In this document: piece after piece, positions 52,301 to 60,545 of the stretch | How positions within the stretch are numbered: position 1 is the stretch's first letter | Layout: each line of letters opens with the position of its first letter | Origin: Flavobacterium amnicola | GTDB taxonomy: Bacteria; Bacteroidota; Bacteroidia; Flavobacteriales; Flavobacteriaceae | DNA length: 64,000 nt | NCBI RefSeq assembly: GCF_004122165.1 | Contig: NZ_SBKO01000003.1 | Location: forward strand, 124,001 to 188,000 | Direction of reading: 5' to 3' | The notes under the pieces: generated by a model | The model's input: only the letters and a program-made list of their open reading frames with translations | What the model was told of the DNA's origin: nothing | Databases searched by the model: none | Made by a program: the position numbers and the translations under genes

Positions 52301-52529
52301 TCCGGCTTTACGAGGTAAGTTTGTCTACAATTTTATGAGTGTTTTAGCTTTTGCTTCCATACTTATGACTTACTTCGGAGTAAATTTTCATTTGAGTGGT
52401 TTACACTCTTATGCAACTGGCGAAAAGCAAAATGTGGATATATATATGAAAATTCTTATAGGATTTTTGATATTTTCAATAATTGTCTATCTTCGTAGGA
52501 AGCAAATAGAAAAACAGTCAACTAAGTAA
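49389..52529 (+). CDS. ccsBA: Fused CcsBA cytochrome c maturation protein (ResB-ResC)
   Basis: A 1046-residue inner-membrane protein that exports haem and attaches it to apocytochrome c (System II). The N-terminal part (1-460) is ResB/CcsB-like, with helices at about 10-30, 50-70, 80-100 and near 430-450 around a large periplasmic domain. A secondary signal-like helix (about 471-492, LISVLALLVSFNGFSQEHN) marks the fusion joint. The C-terminal CcsA/ResC part (about 760-1046) holds the WWD motif WGRYWGWDPKETW (942-954). It is followed 2 bp later by the peroxidase gene. Confidence 0.96.
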   Translation: MDKKILSFLFSTRLMAVLFIVFAAAMAAGTFIEDAYNTDTARVIVYNAWWFEVIMVFFMINFLGNIKRYQLYKKEKWATLTLHLSFILILLGAFITRYISYEGVMPIREGATENQVFSDRTYLTMLVDGQHEGELKRRTFEKPLLLSGAVDNSFTDNYTFDKIPFKVELVDFIMGATEVVKPDVKGVLFLKMVEAGSGKRHEHFLKEGEVQSIHNILFALNKYTKGAVNITIDDKSSSIETPFDGNFMRMADQMKGNVVKDTKAELMYRSLYNVGGTQFVFPEAATKGVKEYKSNGNYKDKESNDAIVLKISNEGKEKTITLLGQKGSAGEPQAFKQGNLEYTIFYGSKVYELPFKIQLNKFTASKYPGTDKSYSAFESLVTIKDEKPFVTRIFMNNVLDHKGYRFFQSGFDPDEKGTKLSVNHDYWGTWITYIGYFLLYFGMMAILFTKHSRFADLKQKLEKVKAKKASLISVLALLVSFNGFSQEHNHKKAIPTEQQIDTILKKYLVPDEQAAKFGRLIIQDAGGRMKPINTFSSELLRKVSKSDTYKDMNSDQVFLSMTQFPQVWYEVPIIYLKRGNDSIRKLIGVEKEAKYAKLINFFDDKGNYKLSQQLDKAYKAAVPNAFEKDFIEADKKVNLLYSAISGQILKIFPIPNDKNNKWVSFLEVNEPTGTAIDTVKNVLPFYLNSLDKATLSKDYKLTNSLVIGLENYQKKFGSKVRPTDKQIDLEIAYNKHDIFKKLYSWYMYAGVLMFVFVIISIFNSKKWVVYGVKTFHVILGLLFVLHTLGLIARWYISGHAPWSNAYESMIYVGWSIMFFGLAFGRKSALTVASTAFVAAMILMIAHWNWMDPQIANLQPVLNSYWLMIHVAVIVASYGPFALGAILGLVALLLMLFTNKNNKKIMDLNIKEITYINEMALTVGLVMLTIGNFLGGQWANESWGRYWGWDPKETWALISIMVYAFVIHMRFVPALRGKFVYNFMSVLAFASILMTYFGVNFHLSGLHSYATGEKQNVDIYMKILIGFLIFSIIVYLRRKQIEKQSTK

Positions 52530-52530
52530 A

Positions 52531-53124
52531 ATGAAAAAAATAGCCATAATCGCAATCTCAATATTAGCTTTTTCGTGTAAAAATCAAGAAGAAAGTTTGA
52601 AGAATATGGAAGAACCAGCTGCCCAAATTAGTACCAATATGGAAGGACAATCAATTTATCAGTTTAAAGTAAAAGACATTGAGGGAAATGATTTTGATTT
52701 TTCTAAATTGAAAGGGAAGAAAATAATGGTTGTCAATACGGCTTCCGAATGCGGTTTAACGCCTCAGTATGAAGATTTACAATCGCTTTATACCGAATAT
52801 AAAGGAAAGAACTTTGTTATTGTTGGTTTCCCAGCCAATAACTTCGAACAACAAGAGCCAGGTACCAACAAAGAAATTGCTACTTTTTGTACTAAAAACT
52901 ATGGTGTTACTTTTCCGATGATGAGTAAAATTTCGGTTCAAGGAGATGATCAACACCCTTTGTATCAGTTTTTAACTCAAAAAGATAAAAATGGATTGGA
53001 AGACAATACAATACGTTGGAATTTTCAAAAATACTTGATTAACGAATCGGGGCATTTGGATAAAGTCATTGCGCCACAAATATTGCCTACTGATGAGGTA
53101 ATCATTAATTGGATAAAAGCTTAA
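52531..53124 (+). CDS. Glutathione peroxidase-family lipoprotein
   Basis: A 197-residue lipoprotein with lipobox LAFSC (Cys16). The catalytic block VNTASECGLTPQYEDL has Cys74 in place of selenocysteine; GFPANNFEQQEPGTN and RWNFQKYLINESGHL follow, as in bacterial thioredoxin-dependent glutathione peroxidases. It sits in the envelope next to CcsBA, maybe protecting haem assembly, and is followed by a bidirectional terminator. Confidence 0.95.
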   Translation: MKKIAIIAISILAFSCKNQEESLKNMEEPAAQISTNMEGQSIYQFKVKDIEGNDFDFSKLKGKKIMVVNTASECGLTPQYEDLQSLYTEYKGKNFVIVGFPANNFEQQEPGTNKEIATFCTKNYGVTFPMMSKISVQGDDQHPLYQFLTQKDKNGLEDNTIRWNFQKYLINESGHLDKVIAPQILPTDEVIINWIKA

Positions 53125-53146
53125 AAATAATAATATAGACTAAATG

Positions 53147-53180
53147 AAATAAATGCGCTATTGGTATAGCGCATTTATTT
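53147..53180. terminator. Bidirectional terminator, overlaps the coding end of the serine hydrolase
   Basis: AAATAAATGCGCTA (53147-53160), 6-nt loop, TAGCGCATTTATTT (53167-53180): a perfect 14-bp stem. The right arm and part of the left encode the last codons and stop of the serine hydrolase on the minus strand (53158 onward). Confidence 0.88.
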
Positions 53181-54246
53181 TTTGCCATAATTCATTGTCG
53201 AATCCAGATAAAGCAAACGTTGGATTTGCAGGATCAGATACTTCTCCCATTCTAATCACTACCATTTTCTTACTTGGAATTACATATATTTTCTGATCGT
53301 TTTTACCTAACGCCATATACATGTCTGTTGGACCTGAAGGAATTAAACTTCCGTTAAATTGTAATTGCGATTGCGGTAAATGAAAACTTGATTTCCCGTT
53401 TAACCACCACAAATAACCATAAGATAAATTTATATTTTGTGAGGTAGAAGTAGCTTCACTAAAATAAGTACTTGGTATAATTTGTTGGCTATTCCATTTT
53501 CCTTTGTTTAAGGATAATAATCCAAAACGAGCCATACTTCTGGTGTCACTCCAATACACACTTAAGCCTCCATTTTGAATCCATGTACCAGTCATTCCTA
53601 TTTTATCTCTAAGTTTTGCATTAAAATAATTTGTCCAAGTTTGTCCCGACGCTTGCGCAATCACATCTTGCATTTTTACATAGACATTATGATAAGCCCA
53701 ACGGGTACCAGCATCGGCAACATATTGAAGATTAGCAGGACTTACATCATCTCCTAACGTATCATCTAAACCTGAAGACATGCTTAATAAATGTTTGCAA
53801 GTAATCAGATTTTCTTTTACCAATGGAGCACTTGTCCACCCAGTACCTAAATATGTGGAAACTTTGTTATTGATATTTATTATTCCTTCTTCTTGTGCAA
53901 TTCCCGATAAAGAAGCGGTTAGCGTCTTACCTGCACTTGCCCAATACCAAGGAGAGGTTTGAGTGTGACTATTAAAATATTCTTCCATGACAATTCTTCC
54001 ATTGATTAGAATCATAAACGATTTGGTGTTCTTCAAAGTCAAATAATCTTTTAAAGGTTGTACGGCACTTTGATTCCATTTCAAATTGGCTATCGATTTG
54101 GTTTCCCAAGTGGAAGATCCGATAGGAGGGAAGTACATTGATTCTGAAGGGGTCGGTGTTGGTATCGGAATAATCGGTGTAGATTCATCAGAACTACAAG
54201 CAATGAAACCAAAAAGTACTAGTAAAGAGAAGATTGTTTTTTTCAT
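53158..54246 (-). CDS. Serine hydrolase lipoprotein, beta-lactamase/PBP class C family
   Basis: A 362-residue exported protein with lipobox FIACS (Cys17). The active-site SxxK is SAGK (Ser104-Lys107) in WYWASAGKTLTASL; the YxN motif is YHN in RWAYHNVYVKMQDV (about 184). A Pro/Thr-rich spacer (residues 21-35) follows the lipid anchor. Possible roles are a D-aminopeptidase or esterase; not a typical beta-lactamase. Its 3' end lies inside the bidirectional terminator. Confidence 0.92.
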   Translation of the reverse strand: MKKTIFSLLVLFGFIACSSDESTPIIPIPTPTPSESMYFPPIGSSTWETKSIANLKWNQSAVQPLKDYLTLKNTKSFMILINGRIVMEEYFNSHTQTSPWYWASAGKTLTASLSGIAQEEGIININNKVSTYLGTGWTSAPLVKENLITCKHLLSMSSGLDDTLGDDVSPANLQYVADAGTRWAYHNVYVKMQDVIAQASGQTWTNYFNAKLRDKIGMTGTWIQNGGLSVYWSDTRSMARFGLLSLNKGKWNSQQIIPSTYFSEATSTSQNINLSYGYLWWLNGKSSFHLPQSQLQFNGSLIPSGPTDMYMALGKNDQKIYVIPSKKMVVIRMGEVSDPANPTFALSGFDNELWQKINALYQ

Positions 54247-54322
54247 TTGGTTATGGATTATTATTTCAAATTTAGACTTTATTTTTTCGGAATGGTTTAA
54301 TCGAAAGTGTTATTTTTACATT

Positions 54323-54760
54323 ATGAATAAAAAAATTATAATAGTATTGAGTTGTATTGCTTTTTCTTGTGCCGAAAAAGTGGATATCAATCAAATCGAA
54401 AAAATAAACGGATATTGGCAAATAACCAAGGTGGAGCCAAAAGAAGGAGAAAAGAAAGAATATAAAGTCAATGAGAATTATGAATACTTTGAATTAAAAA
54501 ACAAAGTGGGTTTTCATAAAAAGGTACGTTGGCAACCGATGGGTACGTTTTTAGTAGACGATTTGCAGGAAAAAGTGGAAGCCAATCAAAATCAAGATCA
54601 TGTGCAGCTAAAATTTTCTTCAAAGTTTGGAAAACACACTGAAATGGTGAATCAACTTTCCGATAGTGTATTGGTCTTAGAATCCCAAAATGGTTCCGAA
54701 TTTTATTATAAAAAAGTCAATGTAAATACCTTACCACAGTATGGCAAAAAGGCTGAGTAA
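54323..54760 (+). CDS. Lipocalin-like lipoprotein, hypothetical
   Basis: A 145-residue lipoprotein with the start MNKKIIIVLSCIAFSCAEKV, lipobox IAFSC (Cys16). INQIEKINGYWQITKVEPKE and VNQLSDSVLVLESQNGSEFY suggest a small lipocalin-like beta barrel. The frame is open upstream to 54086, but that part overlaps the divergent serine hydrolase; the ATG 54323 with the lipoprotein signal is clearly right. It overlaps the DUF721 gene by 20 bp. Confidence 0.85.
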   Translation: MNKKIIIVLSCIAFSCAEKVDINQIEKINGYWQITKVEPKEGEKKEYKVNENYEYFELKNKVGFHKKVRWQPMGTFLVDDLQEKVEANQNQDHVQLKFSSKFGKHTEMVNQLSDSVLVLESQNGSEFYYKKVNVNTLPQYGKKAE

Positions 54761-55037
54761 CCAGAGTTCTATTGGCGATATTTTAAAAGAAATCATTCAA
54801 ACCAATCACTTAGATAAAGGCTTGAATCAAATATCTGTGGCTGATGCTTGGAAAAACTTAATGGGTAATGGAGTAAATACCTATACCAAAGACGTTATCT
54901 TAAAAGGTAGTACATTGTACGTTCAGCTCACTTCGGCAGTACTTCGGGAAGAACTGAGCTATGGTAAAGATAAAATCATCAAAATGATCAATGAAGAATT
55001 GGGAAGTGAGATTATAAAAGATGTGGTATTAAGATAA
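54741..55037 (+). CDS. DUF721/DciA-like protein
   Basis: A 98-residue protein matching DUF721: SSIGDILKEIIQTNHLDKGL, WKNLMGNGVNTYTKDVILKG and LYVQLTSAVLREELSYGKDK. DciA members load the replicative helicase in many bacteria; this short form has only the KH-like core. It starts inside the 3' end of the lipoprotein gene. A terminator follows. Confidence 0.88.
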   Translation: MAKRLSNQSSIGDILKEIIQTNHLDKGLNQISVADAWKNLMGNGVNTYTKDVILKGSTLYVQLTSAVLREELSYGKDKIIKMINEELGSEIIKDVVLR

Positions 55038-55072
55038 AATGGAGTGTTTATAGATTCAATATATAGTATATA

Positions 55073-55105
55073 AAAAAATCCCGTTTCTTTCGAAGCGGGA
55101 TTTTT
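55073..55105. terminator. Bidirectional terminator between DUF721 gene and ndk
   Basis: AAAAATCCCG and CGGGATTTTT flank a short loop with A and T tracts either side, lying between the two converging genes. Confidence 0.85.
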
Positions 55106-55124
55106 ATTTTATTAAGATTCAGTA

Positions 55125-55544
55125 TTAGAATTGCTCTCTTCCTGCAAAATGGAAAGCACTTTCGATAGCTGCATTCTCATCAGAATCAGATCCGTGTACT
55201 GCATTTTCTCCAATTGAAGTTGCATATTTTTTACGGATAGTTCCTTCAGCAGCATCAGCTGGGTTAGTAGCTCCAATTAAAGTACGGAAATCTTCTACAG
55301 CGTTGTCTTTTTCTAAAATAGCTGCTACGATAGGACCACGAGTCATGAATTCAACTAATTCTCCAAAGAATGGTCTTGCCGAATGAACAGCATAAAATTT
55401 TTGTGCGTCAGCTACAGTTAATTGTGTCAATTTCATTGATACAATTCTGAAACCACCTTCAGTAATCATATTTAAAATACCACCGATGTGTCCGTTTTCA
55501 ACACCATCAGGCTTAATCATAGTAAATGTTCTATTTGTTGCCAT
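55125..55544 (-). CDS. ndk: Nucleoside diphosphate kinase
   Basis: A 139-residue enzyme balancing NTP pools by a phospho-histidine. The Lys11 loop [14 protein letters not shown] and the active-site His117 in [15 protein letters not shown] are intact. Typical length and C-terminus (WENL-type end replaced by GREQF). Confidence 0.97.
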   Translation of the reverse strand: MATNRTFTMIKPDGVENGHIGGILNMITEGGFRIVSMKLTQLTVADAQKFYAVHSARPFFGELVEFMTRGPIVAAILEKDNAVEDFRTLIGATNPADAAEGTIRKKYATSIGENAVHGSDSDENAAIESAFHFAGREQF

Positions 55545-55620
55545 TTTTTTATTTTTTAATTCGGGTGCAAAAGTAGTGTTTTTAAAATGAAATCAAAAGC
55601 ACCTAACTATTAAATAATTT

Positions 55621-56448
55621 TTAGTTAATCGTTCTTGCCAATCTAAAACCGTAAAATTCATTGGTAATAGTTGGTACAGTACTGATTCTGTTAGCTGTTC
55701 TTAAATAACTTTCTTGGCTATCCCATGAACCACCACGTACTGATTTTTTCTCACCGCGAATAGGTCCTTTTGGATTATTTCCGTCTTCTATTTTGTAGTA
55801 ATCTTTATTGTACCAGTCCCAGCACCATTCCCAAACGTTTCCGCTCATGTCATGAATACCTAGTTCATTAGGCAATTTTGTACCTACCGCATGTGGTCTT
55901 CTTTCGCTGTTTTTTACATGCCATGCTATTTCATTGATATCATTAGAACCTGAAAAGTAAGTGTTTTTAGATTTTACGCCTCCTTTTGCCGCGAATTCCC
56001 ATTCGGCTTCTGTAGGCAAACGATAGCCATTGGCTGTGAAATCACATACCACATTTGGTCCAGCTAGAGTATAAGCAGGTTTTAACCCATCTTGTTTGCT
56101 TAACCAATTGCAATATTTAATAGCATCAAACCATGTTACATTAGTAATTGGATAATTGTCATTCCAACCCCAAACCGGTGTTTTAGGCATTGCTATTTTG
56201 GTTTTTTTACAGTATTCTTTCCACTCCCAAACGGTCACTTCTAGACGGTTAATTTCGAATGGACTTACTTTTACTTCGTGTTGTTTCTGTTCGTCGTTTT
56301 CGGCAACTCTATTGTCGTCTTTAGATCCCATTAAAAAACTTCCACCTTCAATTTTGACAAGTGCTAGAATAGGATTTTGAAGCGTAATAAAAGAACAAAA
56401 TAATGTGGTACTTGCTAGGCAAATAAGAAAAAAGTATTTTTTAATCAT
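55621..56448 (-). CDS. Exported SUMF1/formylglycine-generating-type domain protein
   Basis: A 275-residue protein with an N-terminal hydrophobic signal (IKKYFFLICLASTTLFCSF). The FGE-sulfatase domain (about 30-275) contains IEGGSFLMGS, NRLEVTVWEWKEYC, PITNVTWFDAIKYCNWLSKQ, GYRLPTEAEWEFAAKGG, MSGNVWEWCWDW and SVRGGSWDSQESYLRTANR. It resembles GldJ/GldK-like domains in gliding bacteria, but is shorter and has no gliding neighbours. The true FGE cysteine pair is not clearly conserved, so catalysis is doubtful. Confidence 0.9.
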   Translation of the reverse strand: MIKKYFFLICLASTTLFCSFITLQNPILALVKIEGGSFLMGSKDDNRVAENDEQKQHEVKVSPFEINRLEVTVWEWKEYCKKTKIAMPKTPVWGWNDNYPITNVTWFDAIKYCNWLSKQDGLKPAYTLAGPNVVCDFTANGYRLPTEAEWEFAAKGGVKSKNTYFSGSNDINEIAWHVKNSERRPHAVGTKLPNELGIHDMSGNVWEWCWDWYNKDYYKIEDGNNPKGPIRGEKKSVRGGSWDSQESYLRTANRISTVPTITNEFYGFRLARTIN

Positions 56449-56546
56449 TGTCTTTGTGTAAATGTATTGTTAATTGGGCGCGCAAAAGTAAATTTATTTT
56501 TTTGCCATGCAAGGTTTTTTAACAAATACTAGACCAAATGTTATTT

Positions 56547-58130
56547 TTAATCGATAATCGACAAAAAATGTTTCTTTAAAGGTTCTAATTTGCTTAAGAC
56601 TAGCGAAATAAAATTTGAATTGTTTAAGTAAAATTCAGCAAAATTGAGTTGTCTTTCTTGAAGGGATTGATTCGGGAACAATTCGTTTTGAAGTGTTGTA
56701 ATATGGGCTAATTTTTCGGAATGGACTCTTTTTTCCGCTTTCAATAATCGTTTTTCAAGATTGTCTAAACCTTTTGTTTGTTTTGCTTCTTGTGCTTTTA
56801 CAGCGCCAATAAATGACTTATCGGTTTGGAGCGCGATCTGATTTAACTTTTCAAATTGCTGTTGTAAAATGATTTTTTGTTCTGAAAAGTCGATGTTAAA
56901 TTTTGATAATTCTTTGGCTTTAGAATTGATCAAATCGATTTGTTTTGAAAATAAATTCCCCCATGTCAATTCCAGTTTATCCGCTTTTTGCATTTGTTTT
57001 TCTGAAGCAATTACAACCGAATTCCGAAGTAGTAACATAGGAAACGTAATGTTATGGGCCTCAAACATCGATTTTAATTCCAACCAGTACGCAATTTCTC
57101 CACCACCACCTATATAACTCAAATTGGGTAAGATAATTTCTTGATACAGTGGTCGCAAAATTACATTCGGACTGATTTTCTCTGGTGAATTTTCAACTAA
57201 TTCTAAAATTTCTGTTGGAGTAAATACGCTATCTGTGTTGTTGATTTTGTATTTTCCATTTTCCAAAATAATGCGCTCTCGTAAATCATTTTCTATGTAA
57301 AAAAGATTGATTTCTCTCGGATTTACTTGAACGTCATACTTAAAATTCTGAATCGTTTCAGTCACTTTTTTATGAGAAGTTTGCTGTAATAATTCGTCTT
57401 TAATAGTAGGAATGAATAGTTTCTTTAATTCAGTATCATCCCCGTCAAGAATCACCAAACCTTCGTTTTTAAATAATTCATTGACTAAATAACGCGTGGC
57501 GTCAGCTAAATTGGAATGCTCTAAATAGGCTTTTTTAAACAATTCTTTCAAATAGGAAGCATTGTCACCTAAACCCAATTCACTTGAAAAGGCATTGTAA
57601 ACTTCTTGTAATCCTTGGGTAGATAACCTTCCAACGGGACCATTACTAGTTGTATTCCAGACGATTTTCTTTCCCTTGAATTTAAAATGATTGATTTCTT
57701 CAAAATCGTGATCTTCGGTCGCCATCCAATAGATGGGAACAAAATTATTTTCAGGATATTTCTGACGTAATGCTTTACATAAATTAATGGTGTCAGCAAT
57801 TTTGTAAATAAAATAAAGTGGCCCTGTAAATAAATTAAGCTGATGACCGGTGGTAATGGTAAATGTGTTTTCTTGTTGTAGCAGTTTAATGTTATTGAGA
57901 GAAGCAAGCGATAAATCAAAATCTTGGTTTTGCTTGAATAAAGCTGCTTCCAGAATTATTCTGTTTTCAACGGAATAGTTTTTTGATTTTTCGGCTACTT
58001 GCTCTTTTATGTTTTCAAAAGATGGAAATCGATTGTATAGCGACTGTAATGCTTCTTTTTCGTTGAGATAATCAACAATTAATTTTGAAAAATAACCTGA
58101 TTCTTGATAGGTAATACAGTCGGTTGGCAT
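56547..58130 (-). CDS. bshC: Bacillithiol biosynthesis cysteine-adding enzyme BshC
   Basis: A 527-residue enzyme that adds cysteine to GlcN-malate in the last step of bacillithiol synthesis. Characteristic blocks: TITTGHQLNLFTGPLYFIYK (91-110), IYWMATEDHDFEEINHF (133-149), LSYIGGGGEIAYWLELKSMF near 337, LLRNSVVIASEKQ near 366, and a C-terminal coiled coil (about 410-500). No bshA or bshB gene is in the window. It is divergent from the radical SAM gene. Confidence 0.94.
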   Translation of the reverse strand: MPTDCITYQESGYFSKLIVDYLNEKEALQSLYNRFPSFENIKEQVAEKSKNYSVENRIILEAALFKQNQDFDLSLASLNNIKLLQQENTFTITTGHQLNLFTGPLYFIYKIADTINLCKALRQKYPENNFVPIYWMATEDHDFEEINHFKFKGKKIVWNTTSNGPVGRLSTQGLQEVYNAFSSELGLGDNASYLKELFKKAYLEHSNLADATRYLVNELFKNEGLVILDGDDTELKKLFIPTIKDELLQQTSHKKVTETIQNFKYDVQVNPREINLFYIENDLRERIILENGKYKINNTDSVFTPTEILELVENSPEKISPNVILRPLYQEIILPNLSYIGGGGEIAYWLELKSMFEAHNITFPMLLLRNSVVIASEKQMQKADKLELTWGNLFSKQIDLINSKAKELSKFNIDFSEQKIILQQQFEKLNQIALQTDKSFIGAVKAQEAKQTKGLDNLEKRLLKAEKRVHSEKLAHITTLQNELFPNQSLQERQLNFAEFYLNNSNFISLVLSKLEPLKKHFLSIID

Positions 58131-58214
58131 AAATATATTTTTTTACTTCGTACAGTTCGATCTTAAAGTCTCGAGTGTAAAAATACTAAATTTCAGTTTA
58201 CTGAAAATTAATTT

Positions 58215-58222
58215 TAACTTTG
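58215..58222 (+). promoter_or_regulatory. -7 element of the radical SAM gene
   Basis: TAACTTTG (TAnnTTTG) ends 14 nt before the TTG start at 58237, a very short leader. Confidence 0.5.
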
Positions 58223-58236
58223 TCAAAACAATTCCT

Positions 58237-60435
58237 TTGAAAGACATTCTTTTAATTACCCCGCCTTTTACCCAACTGAATACACCGTATCCAGCCACAG
58301 CGTATTTGAAAGGTTTTTTATCGACCAAAAATATCTCCGCTTTTCAAATGGATTTAGGAATAGAAGTGATTCTAGAATTGTTTTCCAAAGAAGGTTTACT
58401 GCACATTTTCAATTCTTTTTCCAAACGTCAAGAGCTATCAGCCAACACTGAAAGAATTTATAGTTTAAGAGAAGACTATATTAATACAATCGATTCGGTA
58501 ATTGCCTTTTTACAAGGTAAAAAACCAACTTTAGCAAGACAGATATGTTCCGGTAATTTTCTTCCAGAAGCTTCTCGTTTTTCGCAATTGGATGATATGG
58601 AATGGGCTTTCGGAAGCATGGGAATGCAAGATAAAGCCAAGCATTTGGCCACCTTGTATCTCGAAGATCTATCCGATTTTATTGTCGAATGTGTGGATGA
58701 AAATTTCGGATTTAGTCGCTACGCCGAGCGTTTGGGTAGAAGTGCAAACTCGTTTGATGAATTGTACAATTATTTGCAAACCGAGCCGACTTATATTGAT
58801 GACATTACACTAAAGATTTTAAGTCAAAGAATCGCGGCAATTCAGCCAAAATTGGTCTTAATTTCGGTTCCTTTTCCAGGGAATTTATACAGTGCATTCC
58901 GATGTGCACAATATATTAAAGAACATTATCCCGAGGTTAAAATCTCCATGGGAGGCGGTTTTCCAAATACCGAATTACGCGATTTAAAAGACAAACGTGT
59001 TTTTGAATTCTTCGATTTTATCACTTTAGATGATGGTGAACTTCCAGTGGAATTGTTACATGAGTTTGTCACTTCTAGCACTTCCGAAGTTTTGGGAGAG
59101 AAGTTATTCAAAAGAACTTTTCTAATTGAAAACAATCAAGTTGTATACAAAAATGACACCCAACGCCACGATTACAAACAAACCGAAGTTGGAACGCCCG
59201 ATTATTCCGATTTACTATTAGACAATTACATTTCGGTAATAGAAATGGCCAATCCAATGCACAGTCTATGGAGTGACGGTCGTTGGAATAAACTTACCAT
59301 GGCACACGGTTGCTATTGGGGAAAATGTACCTTTTGTGATATTTCTTTAGATTATATCAAAATCTATGAACCCATTCACGCCAAGATTTTAGTAGACAGA
59401 ATGGAAGAATTGATTGCTCAAACGGGTGAAAATGGCTTTCATTTTGTAGACGAAGCCGCTCCGCCAGCTTTAATGCGTGAAGTGGCATTGGAAATTCTAA
59501 GAAGGGATTTAGTGGTGACTTGGTGGACAAATATCCGATTTGAAAAAAGTTTTACAGCCGATTTGTGCTTACTGCTCAAACTTTCGGGTTGTATAGCGGT
59601 TTCGGGCGGATTGGAAGTGGCTTCCGATAGACTTTTAGAACTCATTAAAAAAGGAGTTACTGTAGAACAGGTAGCTCAAGTGACTCGAAACTTTACCGAA
59701 AGCGGCATTATGGTTCATGCCTATTTAATGTATGGCTATCCAACCCAAACCATTCAAGAAACAATAGATAGTTTGGAAATGGTTCGTCAAATGTTCGAAT
59801 TAGGAATCCTACAATCGGGTTTCTGGCATCAATTTGCCATGACGGCTCATAGTCCAGTGGGCATTAATCCTGAGGAATTTGGAGTCACTCCGCAACATAA
59901 TAAAGTGACTTTTGCCAATAACGATATTCAGTTTACAGACAAAACAGGAATCAATCACGATAAATTCAGTTTCGGATTAAAAAAATCCTTATTCAATTAC
60001 ATGCACGGCATTTGTTTTGAATATGATTTACAAGATTGGTTTGAATTTAAAATTCCACGTACAAAAATAGCCCCCGATTTTATTGAAAATTGTCTGGAAA
60101 AAGAATTGGCATTGGCGATAAAACCTTCGGCCAAAATTGCTTTTATCGGGAATCTTCCTTTGGTTGAAAACTTCACGAAATCGAAAAAAGGTAGCACTTG
60201 GGAAATGACCAAATTAACCTTTCATCAAAAAACACATTCGTTTGAAATTGCTATAGAAAAGGACAAGGCAGATTGGTTATTGAATAATCTAGCATCGCTC
60301 TCTTATAAAAACGACAAATTAGTAACGTTACAAACATTAAAAGATTCTTTTGAATTACAATTTTCTGATTTTGAAGTTTTTTGGTTTTCAAAAACCATTA
60401 GTCAACTTCGTGAAAATTGCCTTTTACTTTTATAA
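58237..60435 (+). CDS. B12-binding-domain radical SAM protein
   Basis: A 732-residue iron-sulfur enzyme. The N-terminal part (1-300) has a B12-binding-like Rossmann region with LVLISVPFPGNLYSAFRCAQ and KISMGGGFPNTE. The radical SAM domain has the cluster motif CYWGKCTFC (Cys359, Cys364, Cys367), a CX4CX2C spacing instead of the usual CX3CX2C, then FHFVDEAAPPALMREVAL and VSGGLEVASDRLLELIKKGV. A 190-residue C-terminal part is specific to the family. Substrate unknown. The start is a TTG; no closer ATG exists. It is monocistronic and divergent from bshC. Confidence 0.9.
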   Translation: MKDILLITPPFTQLNTPYPATAYLKGFLSTKNISAFQMDLGIEVILELFSKEGLLHIFNSFSKRQELSANTERIYSLREDYINTIDSVIAFLQGKKPTLARQICSGNFLPEASRFSQLDDMEWAFGSMGMQDKAKHLATLYLEDLSDFIVECVDENFGFSRYAERLGRSANSFDELYNYLQTEPTYIDDITLKILSQRIAAIQPKLVLISVPFPGNLYSAFRCAQYIKEHYPEVKISMGGGFPNTELRDLKDKRVFEFFDFITLDDGELPVELLHEFVTSSTSEVLGEKLFKRTFLIENNQVVYKNDTQRHDYKQTEVGTPDYSDLLLDNYISVIEMANPMHSLWSDGRWNKLTMAHGCYWGKCTFCDISLDYIKIYEPIHAKILVDRMEELIAQTGENGFHFVDEAAPPALMREVALEILRRDLVVTWWTNIRFEKSFTADLCLLLKLSGCIAVSGGLEVASDRLLELIKKGVTVEQVAQVTRNFTESGIMVHAYLMYGYPTQTIQETIDSLEMVRQMFELGILQSGFWHQFAMTAHSPVGINPEEFGVTPQHNKVTFANNDIQFTDKTGINHDKFSFGLKKSLFNYMHGICFEYDLQDWFEFKIPRTKIAPDFIENCLEKELALAIKPSAKIAFIGNLPLVENFTKSKKGSTWEMTKLTFHQKTHSFEIAIEKDKADWLLNNLASLSYKNDKLVTLQTLKDSFELQFSDFEVFWFSKTISQLRENCLLLL

Positions 60436-60545
60436 TGATCCGGTATTTTTTTAAATTACTGATAATTAGTGTTTTTTCTGTTTAATTTTTTGTTAAATAA
60501 TTACTTTTTTGTTAAGTTTATACAACGAATTTGATATCGTGTATC

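Noticed and set aside
54086..54322. Upstream extension of the lipocalin-like lipoprotein frame
   Set aside because: It lies antisense to the serine hydrolase; the lipoprotein signal starts exactly at 54323.
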